Below are positions 21,046-29,663 of a DNA stretch of 50,708 bases, in pieces (position 1 is the first letter of the stretch; each line of letters opens with the position of its first letter). Source of the stretch: CAZMXS01 sp964570325 (GTDB lineage: Bacteria > Verrucomicrobiota > Kiritimatiellia > CAIQIC01 > CAZMXS01); assembly GCA_964570325.1 (NCBI GenBank), contig CAZMXS010000032.1, forward strand, positions 1-50,708. Reading direction: 5' to 3'. Under the pieces are notes generated by a model. It was not told the origin of the DNA and did no database searches. It saw only the letters and a program-made list of their open reading frames with translations. Both the position numbers and the translations under genes were made by a program.

Positions 21046-22353
21046 TTAGGGCGCCGGGAACAGGCCTTGAATGCGGGCATCCAATCCCAGCCAGCGACCG
21101 GCAATGAATAAAGCCATGGTGATCACAGCCGAAACCGGCACGGTCACCAACCATGATTTCACGATTTCGCCGGTCACCTGCCGATTGACGGCCGCCAGGC
21201 CGCGAGCCAACCCGACGCCAATGATGGCGCCCACAATGGTATGCGTCGTGGAGACCGGCATCTTCAGTCGGCTGAACACCAAAACCGTCGTCACCGTGGC
21301 CAAGTCCGCCGCTGTTCCGCGCGAGGGCGTAAGCTGAGTAATCTTGGTTCCCAACGTCAACAGCACGCGATATCCATATGTGGCCAGCCCCACAACGATG
21401 CCGGCCCCGCCCAACAACAATACCCAAGTCGGCACCACCACGCTCATTTTGACGGTGCCGCTGCGGATAATGTCCAGCACCGCGGCAACCGGCCCAATGG
21501 CATTGGCCACATCGTTCGCTCCATGCGCGAACGCCACACTACAGGAGGTCGCCGCCACCAGCGGCGTGAACAGCCGCTCCACCTCATGCAACTGGGCGCT
21601 GATATCGGCCGGTGCGCCGCCGGCCAGCCGCCGGCGCACAAAATGCCGCGCCACCAAAGCCGCGCCGCCGGCAATCAGCACTGAGTATAACACCGCCTGC
21701 CAGTCCGTGATGGTCAGGTGGTGCCGCTTCAACAAATGGTCCAACCCTTTGTAGAGCGTGGAGAACGATACCACAAAGAATACCAGAAATGTCAGCATCG
21801 GCACGTAGCGCCGGGCCGCCTTCAAAGGCTTATCGCGTCCCAGCACCAGCCAGCGGATCAGGCTGAACAGCGTAAAGGCCAGTACCCCACCCGCCAACGG
21901 GGAAATGATCCAACTGGCGACAATGCCGAGTATCTTGGACCAATCCACGGCCACCCAGCCGACCGCCACAATGCCGAACCCCGCCACCGCCCCGACGATC
22001 GAATGCGTGGTGGAAACCGGCATGCCCCACCAGGACGCCAAATGAACCCATAAGGCGGCGGCCAGCAACGCGCAGATCATCCCCAGCGCCAGTTGCTGCG
22101 GCATGCCCGCAAAATGGGTCGGATCCACAATGCCCTTGCGCACGGTGTCCGTGACGCTAGCCCCCACCAGGATGGAACCGGCCAGCTCGCAAATGGCGCC
22201 CACGATGACGGCCTGGCGGATAGTCAAGGCGCCGGAACCGACCGCGTCGCCCATTGAATTGGCGAAATCGTTGGCGCCAATCGTCCAGGCCAGGTAGAGA
22301 CCCAACAGCACCGTCGCGCCGATCGTGATGGTCAACGGATCCATCCCGCTCAC
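21046..22353 (-). CDS. pit: PiT-family inorganic phosphate transporter
   Basis: The 435-residue polytopic membrane protein has the duplicated PiT signature: AWTIGANDFANSMGDAVGSG near the N-terminus and FAHGANDVANAIGPVAA in the second half, with SWWGMPVSTTHSIVGA and KMPVSTTHTIVGAIIG as the paired conserved loops. It transports phosphate with protons or sodium across the cytoplasmic membrane. The start codon overlaps the stop of the upstream DUF47 gene by 4 bases, the usual pairing for PiT transporters. Nothing indicates phosphate-starvation control in the sequence. Confidence 0.95.
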   Translation of the reverse strand: MSGMDPLTITIGATVLLGLYLAWTIGANDFANSMGDAVGSGALTIRQAVIVGAICELAGSILVGASVTDTVRKGIVDPTHFAGMPQQLALGMICALLAAALWVHLASWWGMPVSTTHSIVGAVAGFGIVAVGWVAVDWSKILGIVASWIISPLAGGVLAFTLFSLIRWLVLGRDKPLKAARRYVPMLTFLVFFVVSFSTLYKGLDHLLKRHHLTITDWQAVLYSVLIAGGAALVARHFVRRRLAGGAPADISAQLHEVERLFTPLVAATSCSVAFAHGANDVANAIGPVAAVLDIIRSGTVKMSVVVPTWVLLLGGAGIVVGLATYGYRVLLTLGTKITQLTPSRGTAADLATVTTVLVFSRLKMPVSTTHTIVGAIIGVGLARGLAAVNRQVTGEIVKSWLVTVPVSAVITMALFIAGRWLGLDARIQGLFPAP

Positions 22354-23024
22354 GCCTTTACGATCATCTGGCGAAATACTTCGCCGGTGTTTTCCGCGGA
22401 ATTGGCAATACCACTCAAGGCATGCAGCATCTTTTCATAGAAAATGATCGTCACCGGGTCCAACTCGCGCTCGATTTCATAAATGTGCTGCGACAACTTG
22501 CGCTGCAACCGATCCGCCTTCCACTCGCCTTCGTTAAGCCCGGCTACCTTGCGCAACACCGCCTGCGCCTCGGCCCCGCCAAACGAGGCTTCCACCAGTT
22601 CGTCCATGTCCTCCGCCGCCGCCATCAGCATGTCGCTCACCGCGAGAATCTGCTCGATGAATGCGTTGAACTCCGGCACCAATGCCGGGTGAATCCGGGT
22701 CTTGCGAATCAGCAAGATAACGGCAAAGTCCTGCGCCTGGTCGGCGATTTCGTCCTGGTTGTGGAGAAAACGGTTGAGATCGCCCCGATCCACCGGCAGG
22801 AAGTAACGCCGCGGGAGATGCTCGCGAATTTCGTTCTTGATCAGGTCCGCCTCATATTCAATTTTCGAGACCTGATCCTGCAGCCGATGCACTTCGGCGT
22901 AATCCTCGCGCACACAGGCATCAAACAGAGGGCGCACCAGTTTTACGCATTCATGCACTTTCTTGGTGTGCTGGACCAGCGCGCTGAACGGCGAACGCCC
23001 GAACATCTCCTGGATAATACTCAT
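22350..23024 (-). CDS. PhoU-like DUF47/TIGR00153 phosphate transport regulator
   Basis: The 224-residue all-helical protein begins MSIIQEMFGRSPFSALVQHT and shows the DUF47 (TIGR00153, PhoU-related) pattern, including KIEYEADLIKNEIREHLPRR and FYEKMLHALSGIANSAENTG. Family members bind metals and are thought to regulate the adjacent PiT transporter. The gene is first of the pair, and its stop overlaps the pit start. GAGG lies 6 bases before the ATG. The 226-base region downstream of pit's partner start, toward 23251, is non-coding with nothing recognised. Confidence 0.93.
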   Translation of the reverse strand: MSIIQEMFGRSPFSALVQHTKKVHECVKLVRPLFDACVREDYAEVHRLQDQVSKIEYEADLIKNEIREHLPRRYFLPVDRGDLNRFLHNQDEIADQAQDFAVILLIRKTRIHPALVPEFNAFIEQILAVSDMLMAAAEDMDELVEASFGGAEAQAVLRKVAGLNEGEWKADRLQRKLSQHIYEIERELDPVTIIFYEKMLHALSGIANSAENTGEVFRQMIVKA

Positions 23025-23250
23025 CGTCTGCCTCGCTTTGTTTTGCTTTCCCGCTCCGCCCCGCGGCGTGATGCCAAGGAATGAAAGGCCGCAAAATATC
23101 GAAATACGCGCGACGGGGTCAATCCTCTTGATCGTCTTGGCTCCGTAATGCCAATTCGCAAGGTGCGATCAAGCAAACAAAGCCCTTGATCCGTGCCGGC
23201 GGCCAGTTGATGGCGGACGCCGCGCGGAATTCAACCGGCGTAATGCCGAA

Positions 23251-26200
23251 TTACGGCACGGCCCGAACTCGGTAATAAAATGGACCGGCGCCCGGCACGG
23301 CGTCGGTGTAGACATTCAACGTCGGCGTTGCGAACAAATTGGTCGCCACATTGACAAAGAAACCGCTGATCAGGTTGGTTGAGCGCGCCAGTGTGTACAC
23401 CCGGTTGGTTGCGCTGCTCCACTGGATCCGGAAACCGGCGGCCGCGTCCGCCGCGCCGGCCGGAATGACGGCGTTCATTCCAAGATATGAAATGTTGGTT
23501 CGCGGGTCGGTACCGCTGATATATTCGCGCCAGTTATCCAACCCGTCCCCATCGGAATCCGCCCCAGCGACACATGCCGTCACCGCGCCGAAATAACGGA
23601 CGGCCCATGCATCGTCAATCCCGTTGCCCTGGCTGTCCCGGATCACATTGGTCAGGAAATACGGGCTGGCGACATGCGCGTAATACGAACTGTAATTGGG
23701 GACGCCGGCGCTGTCGGCTAATATCTTAAAGTCTTTCGTCATGCCGTCCTCGAACTTGCGGACATGGAACCAATTGATCATGTGCAGATTTCGAAATTGC
23801 TCGAAGATGTTTACGTACGCCGGGCTGGCGGCGGAACCATCCGCGGTGGAGTAAAGCTGCTTGATCCAGTCGCCCTTCCATTGCTGGTTGTCCGCGCCAT
23901 TGGTCAGCGTCACCGTTGCACGCCGCAGGTGGTCCACAAAAAGGTCATTCGGGTCCAGCCCGCCGCGGCTGGTGAGCAATTCGAGCTTGAGCAGACGCAC
24001 CTGCGCCCAATCAAAGTCCGCGCCGACCGCCAGATCCTCGAAGGCAATCACAATTTCCGTGTAATTCGTGATCCAATCGCTGATCTTGGTCTTCACCCAG
24101 GCTTCATTTCGGTTGTTCTCTTCGTAGTCGTTGTCGAGCGTGATCTTGAGTTCCGGCTCGGGTCGGCTGGTGTAATCGCCCTTGTTGACCCACAACACCA
24201 AGGCGTTGCTGTTAGTCCAATCCTGCGCGCTGACGGGGAGGCTGGCGCCGTTGCCGCCGCAATACCAGTTGGTGCCCGGATCCGTTCCCATCATCTGCAA
24301 CGCATAGCGGCCCACTGCGGCGGCCGGGGTTTGCACCCAGACGCAGTTGCCCCAGGGCGTGTAACCCAGACCGGCCGGGAACCAGTCTTGTTCATATTCA
24401 TTTGATACCGTGCCAAGCTGCAATTGGCGGAGATACACATCGGCCGGGACAATGCCCGCGGACGCCGTCAGCAAGTGCATCTTGATGGTGGTCACGTTGG
24501 TCCACTGGAACACGCCCGCGCCGGTCATGTTGCTGAACGCCAACAGGCTTTCCTTATACGTATCCCACGCTACAACCTCGGTCACCTCAGCCGTGTGCGC
24601 GGCCCCGTCAAGCAGCTCAAACCGGATCATGGGATTGGCGGTGGATTCAAAGGGCGTCGCATTGGTTTGATATTGGAGCAGACTGGCGTCGTCCCAGCGC
24701 ACCCCGCGCTCGTTCTCGGCGCCGCCGCCATTGGTCACGCCGCCGGCATACCGGACATAACACCAGATGGTGTCAATTGTCGGGTCGGTGTTGGTGGCCA
24801 CGACGGTGTATTTGTTCCACGACCCGCGCGCCGCCACCAACTCGTCGTAGATGTTGTTGGTGACGCTCCAGACGATTACTCCGTGCGTCGCGCCGGTCGC
24901 CCCGCGCTCGCCCACAAGCTCCAGATAGGTGTTGCTGGTGGCCGACACATAATGGGCTTCCGCGTAGCCGTAGATGCTGAATGCGAAGACGTTGCCATTG
25001 GAAAGATAGAGCGAGCTGTAACCCGGATAGCTCACATTAACCCAGCGCTTCTGCCCAAACACACCCCCCTGCCCGCCGGGCGTATTGGTCCACGCCCGCT
25101 CAACCAGGAACGCCATGCCATAAGCGCCACTGCGGGCGGCCGCTGCCGAGCGCACGACATTGGTGTCCGACGACATGCCCCGATACCAGTAGTTCGGCGT
25201 CATCCAAGTGTCCACGTCGGTCGGCGCCAAGTCCTGCTCGAAGTCCCCGTTCCAAAGCCGGTTTGCGCTCGAAGCGCGCCGGGTCATCAGCGAAAGGTGG
25301 GTGCCGCCGCTCCAGTTTTGGTCCGCGCCCAGCAGGCTGCAGCCGTTGCCGCCGCAATACATATTGGTGTTGTTGTCGGTACCGCTCATCCGCAGGGCGC
25401 TGGCGGCCGCGCGCACGGACCGGAAGCCGTAGCTGCCAACCGCCGCGGTCGGCGGATTCTCGATCCGGTCGGAGCAGGTCAGCGCCGGCCCGGGCGCATG
25501 GACAAATGCCCCGCCCCGCATCACCCGATAAGCGCCGCTGTCCGGACCCTTTGGATCCTGATAGGTCGCGGCGGCATAGTAGTTGGAACTGTAACGGTCC
25601 CAGACCCACTCCATGGCGTTGCCGGCCATGTCATACAAACCATAGCCATTGGCCATGTCCATGCCTTGCGTCACGCCATTGATGACCTGCCGGCCGTCGT
25701 AATAACCGCAGGGCGTCGTGCCGTTGGCATAAGCGTCGCCGCTATCCCAGTAATTGGCCTTGGCGCCGTCCACTTCGTCGCCCCACGGATACCGCTTGCC
25801 GGTCAAACCGCCGCGCGCGGCTTTCTCCCACTCGGCCTCGGTGGGCAGCCGATACCCGTTGCCGGCCCAGTTCACGCAGTTGGCGGTCAGGTCATTGGTA
25901 CCCGTTCGATACACCGTCGTGTGGTTGGTGGTCGTATAGTAAACCGGCGTGAGCCCGTCCATTTCCGAGCGGGCGTTGCACCACTTCACGGCGTCGTACC
26001 AGTTCAGGCAGACCGCGGGATGATTGGCATAACCAGCATCTTCAATGCCCGGCCCCGGATTATTGGTCCGCGCCCCGCCCCACGCCGGCGGCAGGTCGGC
26101 GTAGCCGCGCGTCAAAGCCCAATTCCGCACGGTATCCCACTGCGCCTTGCTAATCTCGCACCGATCCGCGAAAAAAGCGCTGATGGAATTGGTGTGCGCC

Positions 26201-28359
26201 GGTCGCTCGTCGGCTGCGCCTTCGCCCAGCATGTCACCCAGGTAAACCGTGCCCGCCGGGACGAAGACCATGCCGGTTGGCGCCGGCAGCGAAGCCGTGT
26301 CGGCGACAATCACCCAGACACAGGTGTCCACCGTGCCGTCGCCCCACGGCGCGCAATTGGTGCCGCCGGGCCACCAGTCCTGGTCCTTGTACGGCTTGGG
26401 GCGGAGCGTGCCCACGTTCCAGTTGTCCAGGTAAATATCGGCCGGGGCCACCCCGCCGACGGTGGTCAGCATCTCGACTGTGAGCGCCGTCACATTGCTC
26501 CAGTCGAAGCCGGCGGACGCATTGAAGTTGGAGAAATACAGATGCAGCGGATAATAGGTGGGGCTGGAGATCACCTGCTGAACCGTCGCGGTCGCGATCG
26601 GCGTACGCACGCCAATGGTCAACTGCGGGTCTACGCCGGCCGCGCCGCGCTTGACCCATAACTCCAGACCATTGCAGCCGCCCCAGTTGGATGAGTAGTT
26701 ACGCCCGTTGCCGCCAACATAGTAGCCGCCGCCCGGGTCTCCGTGCATCAATACCGCGTTGGTGCCCTGGACGCGGTCCGGTGTATTGCTCCAGGTCAGG
26801 TAGGTCCATGGTCCCCAATTCCAGGCGCTCTTATCCTCAAAACCATCCACCCGTATCAGTCCGCTGCTTTCGATCCCGTCGCTGTTAAGCTCGTTGAATT
26901 CGGCTATGGTGGCCGCCGGATAAAAATTAGGGCCGTCCATGGATTCAAACCCTGCAATCAATACCTCGTTGGTAACCGTGAATTGCGGCACGAACTGCGC
27001 GGAGGTCTCGGCAATCATCATGGGTTTGCGATGGCCCGCCGGATTGTTGGGATCGGAGAACACCCAGTAGAAATCCTGTTCGGTGTCATCCAGCGCGCTG
27101 GGATTGTCCTGCCAGTATCCGCGTTGGATGGCATTGCGAAACTGGTAATTCAGGACGGCATTGGAGTTGCCATACCAGCTACCGTTGTACACACTCAAGC
27201 CGACCCAGTCCACGGCTTCGTCGCCGGGATAAACCCGCGCGTAATCGGTCAGCGGCCACGGGCCGTTGCCCTGGTTGGGCGCCCAGACCATCACGACATT
27301 CGACGCGTGCGCGTGAACCAGGGCGGCGAAGTTCTGGAAACCCTTGATGTAATCCGCAGGGGTCACGTCGGTCTTTGGATAGCCGGGCGCCCAGGGATAC
27401 CAGTCGCCGTTGGCCTCGTGGCCAAAGCGTAGAAAGATCGGCAGATTCTGCGCCGCGCAGTTGGTTACAAAGGCCAGCGCCTCGTCATAGGTGGGCTGAC
27501 CGGGCCCCCAGGTCGCGTCATAGAAATCCTCGAAATCAATCATCGGCTCCAGCACCAAATGCGCGCCGGCGCCGGGACAGTTGGTACGAATCAAGTTGAA
27601 CCAATCGGTCGGGAACGCATCCCGCTTGAAGATCATGAACTTGGCGTAAACGGCATGATTTTTGCCTGCCTGCTGGTTCAGCGCGTTGATCTGGTCCCCG
27701 CTGCCGCCATCCTCCAGCAGCGCCCCCAGGTAGACGCCGGCCACTGGTTCATAACGGGCCAGTCGCACCGGCGGTTCCGGCCAACGGTAGAGCGACAACG
27801 CGGCATCATCCCACTGCGCCGTGCGGCCCGCCAACAGGTTGGTGCAGTCGGCGTAGTCCACCCGCGGCACGATCCGGGTAATCCCCGAAAACGGGTTGGT
27901 GTAAACCAGCGCGAGCCGCGTCCAGTTGGTCGCGAGCTGGGAATAAACATTCAAGGCAACCTGGCACACCAAGGCGGTTGCGGCCGCAGTAGTCCGGTAA
28001 AAATCAATGCCCAGCGTTGTGTTCGTGACGTCGTAGCCGGCCTCGCCACGGCCATAGATGCTGAATGTGACAATATCGTTGCCATTGAGCGCGACTGATA
28101 CGTCCTGGCCGAACCCGCCATAAGTTTGGTTGGCGGTATGGAAGGCCGCGCCGTAATTGCCGGATCGCTTGGCCCAATCCACCAGGGTGCCAGAGCTATC
28201 CGCCGTATAATGCCACCAGTTGGTTGCTTGCAGGCCGGTTTCGTCCGCCGTCTCAAAGCCGGGATTCAGCAGGAGATTATCAGCGCCTGCCAACATGGCG
28301 GTCAGCAGCAGTAAACCCGCGCCATAAAAGAAATTCGTAGCATATTTCATAATCGCCAT
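23251..28359 (-). CDS. Giant secreted GH26 glycosidase with nested inserted domains
   Basis: The 1702-residue product has a signal peptide, then an NPGFE-type beta-sandwich (28-190) and a GH26 catalytic domain (about 205-470). The likely acid/base is Glu315 in RFGHEANGDWYPW and the nucleophile Glu451 in MMIAETSAQ. GH26 enzymes act mostly on beta-mannans and related beta-glycans. Three YCGGNG-type beta modules follow (about 503-650, 655-1318, 1322-1480). The middle one is interrupted twice: by an FGE/SUMF1-like domain (693-983) and by a second NPGFE-type module (1034-1236). The C-terminus has a DSDGDGLDNW calcium-type repeat and a beta tail ending FYYRVRAVP. The FGE-like domain lacks the paired active-site cysteines (only Cys962 nearby), so it is probably not an enzyme. 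It is paralogous to the protein at 29664-33341. An alternative ATG lies at 28350. Confidence 0.92.
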   Translation of the reverse strand: MAIMKYATNFFYGAGLLLLTAMLAGADNLLLNPGFETADETGLQATNWWHYTADSSGTLVDWAKRSGNYGAAFHTANQTYGGFGQDVSVALNGNDIVTFSIYGRGEAGYDVTNTTLGIDFYRTTAAATALVCQVALNVYSQLATNWTRLALVYTNPFSGITRIVPRVDYADCTNLLAGRTAQWDDAALSLYRWPEPPVRLARYEPVAGVYLGALLEDGGSGDQINALNQQAGKNHAVYAKFMIFKRDAFPTDWFNLIRTNCPGAGAHLVLEPMIDFEDFYDATWGPGQPTYDEALAFVTNCAAQNLPIFLRFGHEANGDWYPWAPGYPKTDVTPADYIKGFQNFAALVHAHASNVVMVWAPNQGNGPWPLTDYARVYPGDEAVDWVGLSVYNGSWYGNSNAVLNYQFRNAIQRGYWQDNPSALDDTEQDFYWVFSDPNNPAGHRKPMMIAETSAQFVPQFTVTNEVLIAGFESMDGPNFYPAATIAEFNELNSDGIESSGLIRVDGFEDKSAWNWGPWTYLTWSNTPDRVQGTNAVLMHGDPGGGYYVGGNGRNYSSNWGGCNGLELWVKRGAAGVDPQLTIGVRTPIATATVQQVISSPTYYPLHLYFSNFNASAGFDWSNVTALTVEMLTTVGGVAPADIYLDNWNVGTLRPKPYKDQDWWPGGTNCAPWGDGTVDTCVWVIVADTASLPAPTGMVFVPAGTVYLGDMLGEGAADERPAHTNSISAFFADRCEISKAQWDTVRNWALTRGYADLPPAWGGARTNNPGPGIEDAGYANHPAVCLNWYDAVKWCNARSEMDGLTPVYYTTTNHTTVYRTGTNDLTANCVNWAGNGYRLPTEAEWEKAARGGLTGKRYPWGDEVDGAKANYWDSGDAYANGTTPCGYYDGRQVINGVTQGMDMANGYGLYDMAGNAMEWVWDRYSSNYYAAATYQDPKGPDSGAYRVMRGGAFVHAPGPALTCSDRIENPPTAAVGSYGFRSVRAAASALRMSGTDNNTNMYCGGNGCSLLGADQNWSGGTHLSLMTRRASSANRLWNGDFEQDLAPTDVDTWMTPNYWYRGMSSDTNVVRSAAAARSGAYGMAFLVERAWTNTPGGQGGVFGQKRWVNVSYPGYSSLYLSNGNVFAFSIYGYAEAHYVSATSNTYLELVGERGATGATHGVIVWSVTNNIYDELVAARGSWNKYTVVATNTDPTIDTIWCYVRYAGGVTNGGGAENERGVRWDDASLLQYQTNATPFESTANPMIRFELLDGAAHTAEVTEVVAWDTYKESLLAFSNMTGAGVFQWTNVTTIKMHLLTASAGIVPADVYLRQLQLGTVSNEYEQDWFPAGLGYTPWGNCVWVQTPAAAVGRYALQMMGTDPGTNWYCGGNGASLPVSAQDWTNSNALVLWVNKGDYTSRPEPELKITLDNDYEENNRNEAWVKTKISDWITNYTEIVIAFEDLAVGADFDWAQVRLLKLELLTSRGGLDPNDLFVDHLRRATVTLTNGADNQQWKGDWIKQLYSTADGSAASPAYVNIFEQFRNLHMINWFHVRKFEDGMTKDFKILADSAGVPNYSSYYAHVASPYFLTNVIRDSQGNGIDDAWAVRYFGAVTACVAGADSDGDGLDNWREYISGTDPRTNISYLGMNAVIPAGAADAAAGFRIQWSSATNRVYTLARSTNLISGFFVNVATNLFATPTLNVYTDAVPGAGPFYYRVRAVP

Positions 28360-28398
28360 TCCCTTCCTGTCCGCTCCGCCTGCCCGACGCCGGTTGAA

Positions 28399-29529
28399 TC
28401 AGCCGATCGTTGGCGCCGCACTCGACTGGCGGACAATCAGTTCGGTCTGCAAAGTGAGCCGGGGCGGGGTTTCATCGCGGTTGACGCCACCCGTCATCTG
28501 CCGGACCAGCGCGCGCGCAGCCTGCCGCCCCATCTCGGCGCGCAGGATACGAACTGTTGTCAGCGGCGGATGGGTATGCTCGGCCATCGGAATATCGTCA
28601 AAGCCCACGACCGACACATCGTCCGGAATCCGGCGACCGGCCTCCTGCAAGGCCTTCATCGCCCCGATGGCCGCCTCGTCGTTGATGGCGAAAACCGCGG
28701 TAAAGTCGCGCGTGCGCCGCCCCACCAGCGCGGCTTGGATGGCTGCATGCGCCGGGCCCGGCTGATACCCGCCGATCAGCATGAGCTCCGGGACCGGCAC
28801 CAGCCCGGCCTCAATATGCGCCAGTTGGAACCCGTTGCGCCGGGTCGCCACCACCGGGTCTTCCGGCGCACCCAGGAACACGATCCGCCGATGCCCAAGA
28901 TCCAGCAGATGTTTCACGGCCTGACGCGCCCCAGCCAGGTTATCCGGCATCACGGAGGCTATGGGCGCATCCTCCATCTGCTTGTCCACCAGCACCAGCG
29001 GCAGGTTGTGCCGGATGAAGACGCCAATGAAACTGTCCGGCACGCCGTCAATAAAAACCGCCCCGTCATATCGTCCACGGGCCAGAAACTCCTCGGCTCG
29101 CCGCGGCGCGGCGTCCGACCAGAAATCGTCCTCGTCAAACGCGGCAAAGACCAGGCGGTAAGACTGTTCAGCCAGTTCGCGTTCGAGCCCGCCGAAAATG
29201 TCAATGTAGAAGGGACTGATCGCCGGTGGACGCACATTGCGAGGCATGACGCAGGCCACCTGATAGGTGCGCGGCGCGCGCGGCTTGGCGGGCGGCAGCA
29301 CCCGCGTCCCCGCCCCCGGTACCGGCTGCAACAATCCCTGCCGAATCAGCGCGGCCAGGCTCTTGCGGATGGTCAACCGTGCGACCTTGAACTCCTGGCT
29401 CAATTCACGCTCCGGCGGAATGAACTCACCGACACCATACAGCCGGTCCTTGATCCGCCGCGCGATCTCCTCCGCGCACTGCACGTAGAGCGGAACCGCG
29501 CGCCGCCGCGCGCTTGTCTCGGAATTCAT
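28399..29529 (-). CDS. GntR-HTH / LacI-sensor transcriptional regulator
   Basis: The 376-residue protein has an N-terminal GntR winged helix (about 10-80: PLYVQCAEEIARRIKDRLYG, then PPERELSQEFKVARLTIRKS) and a LacI/periplasmic-binding-like effector domain (about 90-370: NLAGARQAVKHLLDLGHRRI, VVGFDDIPMAEHTHPPLTTV). This is the architecture of AraR, a sugar-responsive repressor. The ATG at 29529 follows GGAGGGAA. The gene lies between two GH26 genes on the same strand, with 39 bases to the downstream one, so it probably controls this glycosidase locus and responds to an oligosaccharide or monosaccharide released by it. A TACCGGTA palindrome 60 bases upstream suggests autoregulation. Confidence 0.93.
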   Translation of the reverse strand: MNSETSARRRAVPLYVQCAEEIARRIKDRLYGVGEFIPPERELSQEFKVARLTIRKSLAALIRQGLLQPVPGAGTRVLPPAKPRAPRTYQVACVMPRNVRPPAISPFYIDIFGGLERELAEQSYRLVFAAFDEDDFWSDAAPRRAEEFLARGRYDGAVFIDGVPDSFIGVFIRHNLPLVLVDKQMEDAPIASVMPDNLAGARQAVKHLLDLGHRRIVFLGAPEDPVVATRRNGFQLAHIEAGLVPVPELMLIGGYQPGPAHAAIQAALVGRRTRDFTAVFAINDEAAIGAMKALQEAGRRIPDDVSVVGFDDIPMAEHTHPPLTTVRILRAEMGRQAARALVRQMTGGVNRDETPPRLTLQTELIVRQSSAAPTIG

Positions 29530-29588
29530 CTTGTTCCCTCCGGAAATGCGCCCCGCCGCCTTTGCCGCATGATATAACACAGGCATCG

Positions 29589-29596
29589 TACCGGTA
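29589..29596. promoter_or_regulatory. Candidate operator upstream of the GntR/LacI regulator
   Basis: The palindrome TACCGGTA lies 60 bases before the regulator's start codon and matches the centre of the 14-base palindrome at 35054-35067 in front of the same gene group. The two shared copies, both upstream of genes in the locus, make it a plausible binding site for the regulator. Inference from position and symmetry. Confidence 0.5.
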
Positions 29597-29663
29597 TTAT
29601 CGCCCGACGTAAAGATCATGTTCGGTCAGCCCTCCCGTGGGCGCACCCACCATAAGCGCCAGT

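Noticed and set aside
25411..26283. FGE-like domain considered as an active sulfatase-maturing enzyme
   Set aside because: The two active-site cysteines are not present and no sulfatase gene is nearby.
24424..26661. A 745-codon plus-strand open frame opposite the GH26 gene
   Set aside because: It is an antisense shadow of a GC-rich coding region: rich in Arg/Gly/His, no ribosome-binding site, no recognisable domain, while the minus strand gives a clear modular enzyme.
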